Shown here: positions 32,195 through 43,689 of the stretch, one piece after another
How positions within the stretch are numbered: position 1 is the first letter of the stretch
Layout: each line of letters starts with the position of its first letter
From: Anodontia alba
Lineage: Eukaryota; Mollusca; Bivalvia; Lucinida; Lucinidae
Direction of reading: 5' to 3'
Assembly (NCBI GenBank): GCA_964016985.1
Contig: OZ024821.1
Coordinates: 122,572,035-122,636,034 of the forward strand
DNA length: 64,000 bases
Notes under the pieces: model-generated
Databases searched by the model: none
The model's input: only the letters and a program-made list of their open reading frames with translations
Told to the model about the DNA's origin: nothing
Position numbers and translations under genes: made by a program

Positions 32195-32540
32195 ATCATA
32201 TGTACTGAGGCGCTTCTAATGAGTACCTACAACGTACGTGTTAATGGAGAAATAGGAAACATTACCCCAGGGCCCAGTTGTTCAAAGCTAACGATGTCTT
32301 TAGTTAACGATTCGTTACATCAAATGTTACGCAAATATGCTGAAATTTTTTGCTGAAAAAATGTGAGTAGCTTTTGCAGTGCAACTCACATTTTTTCAGC
32401 AAAAAATATCAGAATATTGTATATTGAATCCGCTAAAATAGTTAACGAAATGACCCTTAACGAGCTCTTTAAGCTAACGGCGCTTTGAACAACTGAGCCC
32501 AGAATTTTTACCAGTTACATCTCCTTAACAGGTCTATGAC
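32195..32540. mobile_element. Family E hairpin remnant, host of K copy 2
   Basis: TGAGGCGCTTCTAATGAGTA, CCTACAACGTACG, TGGAGAAATAGGAAA: right arm of an E hairpin only. The E sequence is cut by K at 32270. Confidence 0.6.
32270..32500. mobile_element. Family K MITE, copy 2
   Basis: GGGCCCAGTTGTTCAAAGC to TTTGAACAACTGAGCCC, inverted relative to copy 1. Hairpin AAAATGTGAGTAGCTTTTGC; the right arm has lost AAAAGCTA at the tip. Confidence 0.88.
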
Positions 32541-33051
32541 TAATTATTTGTACTACAAAGAATGAAATGACCTGACTTTTTTCTCAAAGGAAGAATTTTC
32601 TAGAAAAAACGTGATATGTTCCTTAAGTATGTGAATCCCTTTTCAAAGCGGCTGCCCCTTCACGTGTACGATCAGCACCAACATCTAGGTCTGATTGTTC
32701 ACATTCATTCCCAGTATTTTGCATTCCGACAAGAAACTTTTCTTATCTGTAACTGTCAGATGGATAACTTATACAATATGTCTTATTCTGTTGCGTCAAT
32801 TTTTCTCCTTTTATATTTCTTTTATTGCTCTGTTTAACACATCTTTAGTCGAAAATTCGTGTATCACAAAGCAGATGTTAGCTAAAATTGTAAATCATTT
32901 TGCATAAAATTGTCGTTACTTAAAATGTCATATATTTCAGAATTACATATTTTATTTCCGCGTTGTGCATTTGGCCATTCGTGTGTTACTTAGAACATCA
33001 GTCTGCTTGACTCTATAGATACAGTTACTCCAAAAGAAAAAACATGCAGGA

Positions 33052-33332
33052 CATTTCGAAAACATGCCTATGCAAATATGTAGAAAATTTCACTTTCAAA
33101 AACTGAAAAAAAATCAGATAAAAACCTCTGATATTTTTCATATTTCTGCTCAAAACATAGATTGTGGGCACTCGTTAGAACCGCCTCGCCGAGGCGGTTC
33201 TAACGAGTACCCACAATCTATGTTTTTGAGCAGAAATAAGAAAAATAATGTATTACCCCTGTAAACCCCAGTTTTACTATATAAAAGTGGGGTTTAAGGG
33301 GGTCAAAATTATATAGGCATGTTTTCGTGATG
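33052..33332. mobile_element. Family A MITE, copy 8
   Basis: CATTTCGAAAACATGCCTAT to GGCATGTTTTCGTGATG, intact hairpin with tip CCTCGCCGAGG. Confidence 0.9.
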
Positions 33333-33639
33333 AAATTAGCGCACCTAAATCCGACTTTTTACAGGACGACGGGGTTGGGGATTAGGATGGTGATGATACT
33401 TTCCTATGGATATTTATATCGCATATAGGCACATTTTGTTTCACAATGTAACAAGGGAATTGAAACGGTCTCATGTCTTGTCCAATACATTGTCAGCGCT
33501 TGAAATTGTATGTATAGGTTATTGCATAGTTTTAAATTTCGAGCAATCAGGCGAGAAATTTAAAACATGCAATAACCGATTTGTCGCAGTAATCCTTTAG
33601 GTCCATATCTCACAGATGCCATAATGGGTCTGACGAAAG

Positions 33640-33918
33640 CATTACGAAAACACGCCTATTCAAATATATTGAGAATTTTAACACCAAACAACTGAAAACT
33701 TTCAGATGAAAAACTCTGGTAGTTTTCATATTTCTGCTCAAAACATAGATTATGGGTACTTGTTAGAACCGCCTCGACGAGGCGGTTCTAACGAGTACCC
33801 ACAATCGATGTTTTGAGCAGAAATAAGAAAAATAATGTATACACCTGTAAACCCCAGTTTTACTGTATGAAAGTGGGGTTTAAGGGGGTCAAAATTATAT
33901 AGATATGTTTTCGTGATG
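33640..33918. mobile_element. Family A MITE, copy 9
   Basis: CATTACGAAAACACGCCTAT to GATATGTTTTCGTGATG, hairpin tip CCTCGACGAGG. Confidence 0.9.
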
Positions 33919-34004
33919 GTGTACACCGATCATGTATTTAATCACATTTCATTTAATGACTTATTGCACAAAAGCTGATTACTGTATGGTTCCCGAGATT
34001 AAGG

Positions 34005-34185
34005 GGACACGGTCCACTTTAAAGAGTGGCAACTCTGTTTAAATTATATTGTCTCTCTTCTTAAAAGGGATTTGTCTTAAAACGAAAGAATTTGGGAGCA
34101 AATTATTTCCTTTTAAAATAGATCCCTTTTCAGAAGGGGATTTGTGTGCAGGAACTTGTCACAAACAGAAAGCCACAAAATGGCG
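34005..34185. mobile_element. Family J element
   Basis: AAAACGAAAGAATTTGGGAGC / AAATTATTTCCTTTTAAAAT with CCCTTTTCAGAAGGGG; left arm shortened. Confidence 0.65.
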
Positions 34186-34234
34186 GAATATCAACCAAGT
34201 GTATCTAGTCCGCTGAAGTATACATATGCATATA

Positions 34235-34537
34235 CAGTCGACTCTTGTTCTCTCGAAGTCCAAATACTTCGACATATCCATACCTCGGCGAATCGATTTT
34301 GCAGAATTGAGGAAAAAATAAACCTAACAACCACATTTCACAAAATGAATATGTAATTTGACTCCAGAAGTTAGAGATATAATGTAAATATTGTGGAAAG
34401 GAGGAGAATTTTCTCCTCTTTTCCACAATATTTTATTACCTGTTATTAGATTTCCATATTAAAACAGGGACCAGCTTTTCACTTCGAGATAAGCGGTTAT
34501 TCGAGATAAGTGAAGTCGAGATAACGAGAGTCGACTG
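34235..34537. mobile_element. Family C MITE, copy 2
   Basis: CAGTCGACTCTTGTTCTC to GAGATAACGAGAGTCGACTG, with TA on both sides. Subterminal TCGAGATAA blocks; hairpin centre GGAGAATTTTCTCC. Confidence 0.9.
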
Positions 34538-34789
34538 TACATCTCGATAAGCTCGATTATATAGTCATCTATAACCGGTGCGACAAAAGACAAAGTGCGA
34601 CAAAGTCTTCTGCGGACGCTGTCGTGGTCTTCGAAAGGCATGAGATCACAATCCCATTCTGTTAGCGCTTATTACGTTTATTTGATCAATTACGCTTTAG
34701 CTCATCGAGATAACACAGTAAAGTTTTTATCAATTATTTATATTAAGCTCGGAATAAACACTTCTGGCTCAGCCAGATCAGACAAAAAC

Positions 34790-34990
34790 GTGATTGAGAC
34801 GCACGTGCGAACAGCGAGACATAATCAGCCTGCGCATCCGTACAGTCTTATTAAGACCTTTGCATTCTGTAAATATACATTATTTTATGTAGTATGTAGA
34901 GATTTGTAATTTGCTAGGAAGCCCTGATCAGACTGCGCAAACTGCACAGGCTGATCTGAGTCTGTATTACCAGCACACGTTTCGAAGGTA
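34790..34990. mobile_element. Family H element, degraded, two hairpins
   Basis: ATCAGCCTGCGCATCCGTAC near 34827, CTGATCAGACTGCGCAAACT near 34925. Confidence 0.6.
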
Positions 34991-35254
34991 GATTTTCACA
35001 CGGCACGGCTAATATCGGAATGATACATTTTTTAGTCCACTGGGACGTTCCATGTCCGGCAGGCAGTGAAATAAACAAGACAGCTGTCAATACGTCGCTG
35101 TTAATTCGTCAAATGGTGGATCTAATTGAATATCTACCGCGAATAATCTGATCGGCTGTCTTCTTTCAAGTACGCTTTCTTACAAACGATGCGTCGAAAA
35201 TACATCTTCATATTTTATTAACAGTTTTAGCCAAGCAGTCAATAGCAGTTAACT

Positions 35255-35290
35255 TTGCAAATAGTGTAGATCCAGATGAGACGGATCGTA
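35255..35290. mobile_element. Half of a cassette-2/V hairpin
   Basis: TTTGCAAATAGTGTAGATCC then AGATGAGACGGATCG; no partner arm. Confidence 0.45.
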
Positions 35291-35524
35291 GATTTCTTGG
35301 AGAAAAAAGAAAAATAAATATGTATTTGGATGCCTTTCGTACATCGAGTTTAATTAGTTATGTAATGTCATTTCACCATATAATATGGGGTTTGAGCAAG
35401 AATTTGGTTATCAAATCATTGTCACAACACAGAGGCTAACAATTCTGGTCTTTAGTAGAGTTATAAGCCCCTGCACAGCATTATTCATAGCTACAGATAA
35501 GAGGGGGTATCCACATAATATTTT

Positions 35525-35645
35525 ATTTATTTCTCTACTAAAACATATGTTGTGGGTACTCATTGGAAACGCCTCGCCGAGGCACTTCCAATGAGTACCC
35601 ACAACATATGTTTTCGTGGAGAAATAAGAAAGATATCAGCATTTT
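35525..35645. mobile_element. Family E hairpin
   Basis: ACATATGTTGTGGGTACTC, ATTGGAAACGCCTCG / CGAGGCACTTCCAATG and complement to ACAACATATG. TTATTTCTC / GAGAAATAAG flanks. Confidence 0.78.
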
Positions 35646-35734
35646 TCGGATGAAAAAAAAGCGCCTTATCTGTTGCCATGGTTATGTAGTGAACACGTTG
35701 CAAAAAGTTTCCAGCAAGTTTAATAACTGCTTAA

Positions 35735-35935
35735 TCCTTTCATCCCTGAGTTTCTGAAGTGCATTCTTCCATCCTTGGACATGACAACTGTTGTAAATAG
35801 GGTTTCAGTCTAAACTGAAAATAGAATGGCAAAAAGTATAGTTTATGATGAGAAGGCTCGTTACTAGCTGTGTCATCAGGATCTACACTGTTTGCACAGG
35901 TATCTGTTTTGGTCTGCCGGGCTGAAAGGGTTTAA
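35735..35935. mobile_element. Family V element, copy 1
   Basis: CTTTCATCCCTGAGTTTCTG to GCCGGGCTGAAAGGGTT. Includes AGGGTTTCAGTCTAAACTG and a decayed hairpin GATGAGAAGGCTCGTTAC. Confidence 0.72.
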
Positions 35936-36015
35936 AAGTTGCAAAAGTTCTGAAAATTCGGCTAATAATGTACATCAGTTATATATGGGGGAAAACGTGA
36001 TACTCATTATAGATA

Positions 36016-36335
36016 AAGTCGAACCTCAATAGCTCGAACACCGATGGCTCGTTCACCATGGCAAATTCGAGCTCGTTTTTGAGTCCCTAGGAGATTCTTC
36101 AGATAAATCAAGAAAACAAAAGGTTTAGTGAATTTTCTTATCTTATCATGAAATTGTATGTTGTATGTATTCATTAGTAATACAGTCAACACAGTTATTG
36201 TGTAGAAAATCGAAAAAAAAAATCCCTATTTTATCGCTATTTGCTTCCTGACCTGGCACCATGATTAACCCTCAGTGGCTCGAACTACCAATGTCTCGAA
36301 CAACCAAAGATGTTTGAGCCATTGAAGTTCGACTG
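36016..36335. mobile_element. Family B MITE, copy 3, hairpin lost
   Basis: AAGTCGAACCTCAATAGCTC to TTGAAGTTCGACTG, flanked by TA. Only the left hairpin arm stub remains (TATGTATTCATTAG). Confidence 0.82.
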
Positions 36336-36374
36336 TAGTAAAACCGAAAAAAAGTCTGAAAACCGCCTAATAAA

Positions 36375-36450
36375 ACATATATATATAGCCCCTGGTTTTC
36401 ACTATATATTATGGAGGAATATGGGGATACACGTTACATAGACGTGTTAC
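36375..36450. mobile_element. Family W fragment
   Basis: CCCCTGGTTTTCACTATATA, TATGGAGGAATATGGGGAT, ACACGTTACAT. Confidence 0.5.
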
Positions 36451-36629
36451 GTCGAAGAAAATGAAACTGTACAAAAGCTGCAGACATTTCACATATGTGA
36501 CAAATTTGTAGGAGGGGTGATTATCCCTATGTAAAGTCTGGTAGCACATTTCTAGGCTTACATATTATGATATCTATAATACACCTAACCAGCATACAAT
36601 ATACTGTTGCGTCACTCTAATCATTAATG

Positions 36630-36800
36630 CATTGCATGCTGGGTAAAATATTCAGCATTCGACTGTATTGAAATATTTTTTTCTTATTTTTCCCAGAAAA
36701 CAGGTTTTGACATTTCATGCAAATTGTCTCCATTGGGGAAAGTAAGAAAAATATCATCAGTTTGTTGTCTGCTGAACGAGCCCATGGGCTTCGTTGTTGT
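36630..36800. mobile_element. Family F element, right arm deleted
   Basis: GGTAAAATATTCAGCATTCG, TTTCATGCAAATTGTCTCCA, then directly GGGAAAGTAAGAAAAATATC: the right hairpin arm is gone. Confidence 0.75.
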
Positions 36801-37224
36801 AAAGGGCACACAATACTATTTCTAAGTGTTTGATATTGTTGACAAAGCAAACATCTCATAGTAAACATAAACATACCACAAGTTGTAGATAAACATTGAC
36901 TTGAAATAAAGATGTAAGAGTTATATTTAAACTAAACGATAACAAAGGCTGATTAGGTTTCCTTGACTTGCATCCTGAAGGTCATTGGTTTTGTAAATGA
37001 ACAACGATAGACTTGATATTAGGATCTGATTGCCCGGGTGTCCATGCGTACACCCCCACTCTAATAGTGGATTGGGGTGGGGTACCTGAATTTTGAATAA
37101 ATGAACATTTCTTTTTTATGGTTCTGTAGTGACCTTAAGAATAACATCACTGGGTTCTGTTTAAACCTCAGAAATAATTTAAAAACCTTTCCTTTTGTTA
37201 TTACTGACCGCCCTCTGAAATTGG

Positions 37225-37250
37225 GCGGAGTTTTGAGCTGGCGCACGAAA
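37225..37250. mobile_element. Family S terminal fragment
   Basis: GAGCTGGCGCACGAAAAAAAG, identical to the end at 41151, without the rest of the element. Confidence 0.55.
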
Positions 37251-37299
37251 AAAAGGGAGTGGTTCGGAATTTGAAAACTTAAATTAACTTGCTGACAAA

Positions 37300-37450
37300 T
37301 TAGGAAAAAAAAATTTTTTTTCTTATTTTTTCACAGAAGATAAGATTTGACATTTCATTCAAATTTTCTCCTCCAGAGACAATTTGAATGACATGCCAGG
37401 TATTATTTTCTGCAAAAAAAGGAACAATATCGCCATTTTGCATCCGATGA
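37300..37450. mobile_element. Family F element
   Basis: CAGAAGATAAGATTTGACAT, TTCAAATTTTCTCCTCCAGA, GACAATTTGAATGACATGCC, CATCCGATGATC tail. Confidence 0.7.
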
Positions 37451-37617
37451 TCTGTCTCAAAGTGTACTTGTACTTTAAAACAGAAAAGTCATTTTTTCGT
37501 CCTTTTTTTATTTAAAAGCAGGAGCGGCTGTCGCTCGTCTGGTCGTGATTCCGGACTTTGCCAAATTCTTTTTTATATATGAAATGGTTGTTCAGCGTTT
37601 CGTTGTAGACAGCATTT

Positions 37618-37896
37618 CATTACGAAAACACGCCTATTCAAATATACTGAAAAATTTACCATCAAAAAATGGAAAATTTCAGATAAATAATTCTGATATT
37701 TTTCATACTTCTGCTCAAAACATAGATTGTGGGTACTCGTTAGAACCGCCTCGACGAAGCGGTTCTAACGAGTACCCACAAATCTATGTTTTGAGCAGAA
37801 GTATGAAAAATAATGTATACTCCTGTAAACCCCAGTTTTACCATATAAATGTGGGGTTTAAGGGGGTCAAATTTATATAGGCATGTTTTCGTGATG
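37618..37896. mobile_element. Family A MITE, copy 10
   Basis: CATTACGAAAACACGCCTAT to GGCATGTTTTCGTGATG. One tip mismatch (CGACGAAGC). Confidence 0.9.
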
Positions 37897-38084
37897 TCTC
37901 ATGCCATTGCATGCGCACCCATCCTCCCGAAATAACCGCTAGACAGCTAAAAGGACGTAAAAAGCTCAGAGAACACAGGAATGTGAAACAGATGTTTTAT
38001 GTATACATAGTTTAAAAATTTAGTTTACATAAACAGAACACTTAAGTCCCAAGATAATACAAGATATATACCCCGTCATGAGAA

Positions 38085-38180
38085 ATGGCGTCTTCATACA
38101 TATGCGGACAGCGCAGGCCCTGATCAGCCTGTGTACCTGAGCGAGGTCTTCATGATCCGCTTATAGATTCTATGGATGCT
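38085..38180. mobile_element. Family H fragment
   Basis: TATGCGGACAGCGCAGGCCC, TGATCAGCCTGTGTACCTGA; right arm decayed. Confidence 0.55.
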
Positions 38181-38214
38181 GTAGAATATATCGGAGAAAA
38201 GGGGAAGCACTGAC

Positions 38215-38425
38215 CGAACTGCTCTTCTGCACACTAATCCCCTTCTAAAGAGGGCCTACTCTAAAAGGAGGGAATTTGCCCCTAAACTCCTTCTGAAAAG
38301 GGGTCGACCCTTAAAAGAAAGAATTTGCTCCCCGTGGGAGCAAATTCTTTCTTTTAAAGGTCGACCCCTTTTCAGAAGGGAGGCAAAACAATTTTGCAGA
38401 GTTGCCGCCCCTGTAAGTGTATTCA
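38215..38425. mobile_element. Family J element, double left arm
   Basis: Hairpin TTTGCTCCCCGTGGGAGCAA within AAAAGAAAGAA / TTCTTTCTTTTAAA and GGGGTCGACCC arms. A second partial left arm (GGGCCTACTCTAAAAGG) precedes it. Confidence 0.78.
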
Positions 38426-38689
38426 TTCCCTTCGCCTCTCGGACTCTGATCAAGACATGCGCAGTATTGTTTTTAATTGTAAAGTAACCAATATTATTTA
38501 GGTATTGCGCGTCTCCTGAATGCATTTGCGGCTTAGTTTGGGTACATCAACGTACGTCACGTATATACAGATATACCCCAAGAGGCAAGTTAATGTTTGT
38601 CTGATCTGATGACGCATATGAAATATAAAGGCAGATTATATAGTCATAGAGTCTTCCAAACTGATTTGCAGATAAACTTTTACAACTTA

Positions 38690-38905
38690 CCGTATTAACC
38701 CTAAATATTGGAACCCTTTAGTTGCTAAACATATTTGTTCTAAAATTTGAAAGCGTCTACTATCCGTTGATGTGTCTAAAATATTGCCGGATGAGTGGCA
38801 AACAGTGTAGACCCTGATTAGACCCCGTGTTCTGTGGCATCTGATATGGATCTACACGGCTTGCATAGGCATGTCTCTCCCGATACTTACGGTTCTTATG
38901 GTAGT
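38690..38905. mobile_element. Family U MITE, copy 3
   Basis: CCGTATTAACCCTAAATATT at the left, GATACTTACGGTTCTTATGG at the right. Cassette-2 hairpin near 38795-38865, decayed (GACCCCGTGTTCTGTGGC). Confidence 0.7.
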
Positions 38906-39604
38906 GATCTGACGTTTTTGCATGAATTTTAAAGTGCAATTGCATTACCAAGACTTGATGCATTTTCCGCCAGTTTTATAGGAAAACAACACAGGCAGTC
39001 ATAAGGCATGTAAGCAGTACCAGGCTCTGACAACCTTATTCTGACCGTAAATTTGTATCGAGGCGGGTTGTTATTTGCTTCGGACAGTTTTGCAGATATA
39101 GCATGTCACACTGTACCATAGGCCCGGGCCGCACTGCTGATATAGGGATATGGTTTGCGATCACCCGTCAAAAAGAGAGATTTTATTTTGACTTAACATA
39201 ACTACTGCTACAGTGATTACGAGCTTCATTAGGATTCATATCTTTTAGAATTTAAGGCAGATAGATACGTCTGTTACGGAAAGCCCTCTACACCGGAAGT
39301 GTTTGCTTCCCTTTTCAAAGAGAGATTACTTCGACAGAATAGTGTTTACTTCCCTTGCGTATGAACCCCATCGCAAAGAGTCCCAATCCAAATGTATTGG
39401 TCTTGTTTCTTATTTATTCACAAAACCATATGCATGTATTATGGAAGTTGGCTACCGTTCACAAAAGAACAACAAAAAAAACAAAAAAAAAAAAAAAAAA
39501 ACAACATGTTATGAGTACGCATACTTTGGCCTAGCATTTTGTGAAGAAATATTAAACAAATGTTTATTTTGACACCTCTTTTGACTAGAACTATATAAGC
39601 TATG

Positions 39605-39975
39605 ATATTTTCACCATAAAATATGGGAAATGAGGAAGAGTATCTTCAAATGAGGGCCTATAAATATGCACTTGTGAATAAATGCGAAAAAAGATTATCT
39701 GGATATCCCTACTATCAAGAAATCTAGAGTTATGTAAGCCGTGGTGGTTTCACCATATAATATGGGAAATGAGGAAGATATTTATTTATTACGCACATTC
39801 AGAAAGATTTATGCAGAAAAAGGACAAGAAATAACAAACGAATTGAATATCCATTAAAAAAACCCTGCAAAGTTGGTATATACCCCAAATAACAAAGGCC
39901 ACTACAAACCCATGTTTTTACTATATATTATGGGGGAATATGGAGGGACACAATACATAAACAATAATACATGTT
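39605..39975. mobile_element. Family W fragments in direct repeat
   Basis: TTCACCATAAAATATGGGAAATGAGGAAGA at 39609 recurs at 39747 with one or two changes. TACTATATATTATGGGGGA follows at 39918. Confidence 0.5.
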
Positions 39976-40226
39976 AATAATAACAAGTTGATCTGTGATA
40001 TTTCCTCAGCGTGCATCAGTTCTTCTTGACGGCTTAGCTACCAAGAGCCCAGTTTGCTTTACGTTCATTTATGGAATTTGGGTCTCAATTTTGTACATGT
40101 ACCTCACAATATTCCTTGACTTTTAGTTTTGAGTTGCTCTCAGATTTAAGATAAACCTTTGGCTGACAAACTACATTACAGGAAAGAAAAGGTCTTCAGC
40201 ATGTTTTCTCACTTCTGTTTGTCTTT

Positions 40227-40593
40227 GACCACATGTATCCTCCTTTGGCGAATAATAATAATAATAATAATAATAGTAATAATAATAATGATCATCACGA
40301 AAACATGCCTATATAATTTTGACCCCCTTAAACCCCACTTTTATATAGTAAAACTGGGGTTTATAGGGGTATACATTATTTTTCTTATTTCTGCTCAAAA
40401 ACATAGATTGTGGGTACTCGTTAGAACCGCCTCGGCGAGGCGGTTCTAACGAGTACCCACAATCTATGTTTTGAGCAGAAATATGAAATATATCAGAATT
40501 TTTTGTCTGAAAATTTTCATTTTTTGTCGTAAAATTTTCAGTATATTTGAATAGGCATGTTTTCGTAATGGACCACATGTATCCTCCTTTGGC

Positions 40594-40606
<13 letters not shown>
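40227..40606. repeat. 34-bp direct repeat flanking A copy 11
   Basis: GACCACATGTATCCTCCTTT GGCG followed by (AAT)n occurs at 40227 and again at 40571, either side of an (AAT)n tract plus an A element. Confidence 0.88.
40293..40570. mobile_element. Family A MITE, copy 11
   Basis: CATCACGAAAACATGCCTAT to GGCATGTTTTCGTAATG, intact hairpin. Lies directly against an AAT microsatellite. Confidence 0.9.
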
Positions 40607-40644
<38 letters not shown>

Positions 40645-41150
40645 CCGGGTTTGATTTTTCAAACATAGTACACTAAAAGTACAGTTGGATTTAAATTTGC
40701 TTTGTAGTTGAAACAAAATATAGTTGTATGTAAAACTGACACAGCTTCAAGGTTTCATCTCTTATTGTCCAACCACAGTCGACCTTGCTATGAACTGTTG
40801 TTCTTGACTGCCATAATACGTTTTTTGCTGGTTCCACCTAATTGGTACCCAGATTCTTTTCCTAACCCTCAACTCTACTGGCGGGTAGATTGACATATTG
40901 ATATTAGGCCCGCGAGACAATGACATCAAGATGGATTATTACGTACTGTGAGGCTAATCTTGAGATAACATCGCTATTAAAATCTTATAAAAATCTTCCG
41001 TCTCTCAGATCAGCCTGATACAATTGTTATGACGGGAAGAGAAAAGACACTGTTTTGCACATGTGACAAACAGCGAAAATTTAACATTATATTGCGCTGT
41101 TTGATTCTTTCAGGATAAACCATTCGTGTTTAATTACATCCTAAAAGCAT

Positions 41151-41390
41151 TTGAGCTGGCGCACGAAAAAAAGGGAACGTGGCTTTTCGGTTTGTAGTTT
41201 TACAAATGCGCATGCGCACTCCCCTATTTGGGCTACAATCATGTGTTTTCATCTGAAGTTCCCTTAAGGTCTCTTCTACACGTCTGCGAACAGCAAAGGC
41301 TCTGGCAAGACTGCGCTTATGCGCAGGCTCGCATGAGCCTTTTCTGATCACGTATGTGATAAGTACCCTTTTCTTATGTGCTAGTTCATT
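41151..41390. mobile_element. Family S element, copy 2
   Basis: GAGCTGGCGCACGAAAAAAAG to CCCTTTTCTTATGTGCTAG. H-like hairpin CAAAGGCTCTGGCAAGACTG / GCGCAGGCTCGCATGAGCC. Confidence 0.8.
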
Positions 41391-41689
41391 TATGTTTAGA
41401 CTGGCGAAACATATTTTCTCAGACTTAGATTAGATAAAAATCGGCTTTATTTTCAGACTTGCAATCTTTTTTTATTTTTATTTATTTATTTATTTTTTTT
41501 TTTTCGTTTGTCAGATTTATATGTCTTGAAATATTTTTTTCCTGTATGACAGACAGATCTAACTTTGTACTTACATAGATACATTTTTATGATAGGTTTA
41601 TTTTCGCATAAAGATATACGAAATGTTAAAATGTATCATAGATATATGATATGACATTATGACATAAATAGATAACTGAATTATGACAG

Positions 41690-42135
41690 ATGTATGTTTG
41701 TTCGACGGCTTGCTTATCCGCACTGTAGCATATTCTGGCTTGCATACCCACACAGTAGCCTTGTCGGGCTTATATGCCCGCACAGAAGCCTTGTGTCACT
41801 GGCTTGCATACCCACACAGAAGCCTTGTCGGGCTTGTATGCCCGCACAGAAGCGTTGTGTCACTGGCTTGCATACCCACACAGAAGCCTTGTTGTGCTTC
41901 CATACTCACACCGAAACCTTGTCTTGCTTGCATACTAGCAAAGAAGCCATGTCTGGCTTGCATACTCACAGAGAAGCCTTGTCGTGATTACATACTAGTA
42001 CAGAAGCATTGACGTGATTGCATACTCGCACAGAAGCATTGTCTTGCTTGCATACTCGTACAGAAGCCTTGTCAGGATTGCATACCCACACAGAAGCCTT
42101 GTGTCTGGCTTGCCTACCTGCAAAGAAGCCTTGCT
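41690..42135. repeat. 30-34 bp minisatellite
   Basis: About 13 units of GCTTGCATACCCACACAGAA plus GCCTTGTCGG, in alternating lengths near 30 and 34 bp. Both strands stay open for over 90 codons because unit lengths and composition avoid stops; no start context or domain supports a protein. Confidence 0.88.
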
Positions 42136-42172
42136 GGCAGTAGTATTGGGCGCCCAATAATACTGCTGGCTT
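42132..42172. repeat. Short palindrome at the minisatellite edge
   Basis: GCTGGCAGTAGTATTGGGCG / CGCCCAATAATACTGCTGGC, one mismatch, no loop. Confidence 0.85.
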
Positions 42173-42479
42173 GTCTATTAGGCCGTTTATTACATATACC
42201 ATTTGGAGTCTGTTGACAGCTTCATTTATAAACTGGCTTTTTATTGATAAAAATGTCAAGGACCAGCTTTAAAATTGTCCAGATAATTTCTTACTTTTTG
42301 AAGTTTGGCTTCAGAGTGACATTTTGACAAGTCTACAATAAACTGTCAGTTTTATACTTTAATAAAAACGTATATTAAATTGATATATTTAAAAAAAACA
42401 ATGTGTCACGCCGCGCCATGCAAAACCAGCCATAAGCGCTAATGAGCATCCGAGCAGTCTGAGCAAAAAATTTACTGTT

Positions 42480-42545
42480 CACATAACGTAATGCACACCC
42501 CAATATTCTCTGATAATATATAGTGAAAACGAAGGTATACCGGTG
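42480..42545. mobile_element. Family W fragment
   Basis: ACGTAATGCACACCCCAATA, GATAATATATAGTGAAAACG. Confidence 0.45.
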
Positions 42546-42561
42546 TCTACATTGTAAGGCG

Positions 42562-43144
42562 CCGGCCTCGGTGACTCACCTGAATGCGCGTTCGACGGGT
42601 GATCAGGAGGTTGCGGGGTCGACCCCCGCCGTGTCGGCAACATTCTTTTGTGGCGATTTGACCATGAAATACTTTCCATTACGAAAACACGCCTATATAA
42701 TTTAGACCCCCTTAAACCACACTTTTATATAGTAAAACTGGGGTTTAGAGGGGTATGCATTATGTTTCTTATTTCTGCTCAAAAACATAGATTGTGGGTA
42801 CTCGTTAGAACCGCCTCGCCGAGGCGGTTCTAACGAGTACGCAAAATCTATGTTTTGAGCAGAAGTATAAAAAATATCAGAGTTTTTTATCTGAAAATTT
42901 TATGTTTCTGGAGGTAAAAATTTCTATATATTTGAATAGGCGTGTTTTCGTAATGCTGCGGCCATTTTTTCCCTTCCGCTGATTCAAGAAGGGCAGATGT
43001 CAGTTTCTGGTGATAGAATGTGCATAATACTGGTTAACCGCTTAGAGAACTAAGACTGCCCAGTAAACATGTGGTTAGGTAAACTGACCTCGCTCGACAT
43101 GACCCCATTCGGTTGACTGGGTCGTAAAATCTCAACACAAACAA
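42562..43144 (+). mobile_element. tRNA-derived SINE, copy 3, split by a family A element
   Basis: Head 42562-42676 (B-box GGGTCGACCCC, one change) and tail 42956-43144 ending CAACACAAACAAAC, interrupted at 42677-42955. A 13-bp duplication ACATTGTAAGGCG (42549-42561, 43145-43157) brackets the whole, proving the two halves are one insertion. Confidence 0.9.
42677..42955. mobile_element. Family A MITE, copy 12, nested in the SINE
   Basis: CATTACGAAAACACGCCTAT to GGCGTGTTTTCGTAATG, intact hairpin. The SINE resumes with no more than one duplicated base. Confidence 0.9.
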
Positions 43145-43239
43145 ACATTGTAAGGCGTATTTCAGAATTTTACATAGTTCTATATACCAGGGTTTTGTTA
43201 GAACTATGTAAGCTAAACAAGTTGAAACATTAAACATTA

Positions 43240-43345
43240 TGTTTATTTCTGCACAAAAAAACATACGCATTAGAAGCGTATTGCAGCGGCGTTTCTAACG
43301 AGTACACAAAACATATTTTTTTGTGCAGAGCTCAGAAACTGATAT
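43240..43345. mobile_element. Family E-like hairpin, divergent
   Basis: TTATTTCTGCACAAAAAAAC, GCATTAGAAGCGTATTGC / GCGGCGTTTCTAACGAGTAC, TTTTTTGTGCAGAG; imperfect arms. Confidence 0.65.
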
Positions 43346-43689
43346 CAATATATGCATTTTGGTAAGGGGTTTAAGAATGTGTCTTTGCAGTTTATTATAA
43401 CTGCGAAGAATGAAACAGTCGCAGCTAATTCGGTAATAGTACATGTAAAAAGTTTCTAAGTGGATTTTATCGTTCAGTCATCTGTCATTATTAAACTAAA
43501 AATTGCCTGTTTAATAATAGTAACACTACGAGTATTTGAGTTTCACTGTCAAGTAAAACTTAACGTCTACAGCGCAAAGCAAAATTGGTAGCAGACAGCA
43601 TTATTTATTTATTTTATTTTATTTTTTTTTTATTTTGTGTTTTTCATAGAAAATAAGCCTTAACTGGTTTTGTATAAGCCATGACACAC

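Noticed and set aside
40309..40716. 135-codon protein with relatives at 30707, 33064, 37545 and 42648
   Set aside because: All are translations through family A MITEs; similarity reflects the repeat, and its palindromic hairpin keeps both strands open.
41683..42012. A 109-residue histidine/cysteine-rich repeat protein
   Set aside because: It coincides with the minisatellite, the opposite strand is equally open, and no domain or start context is seen.
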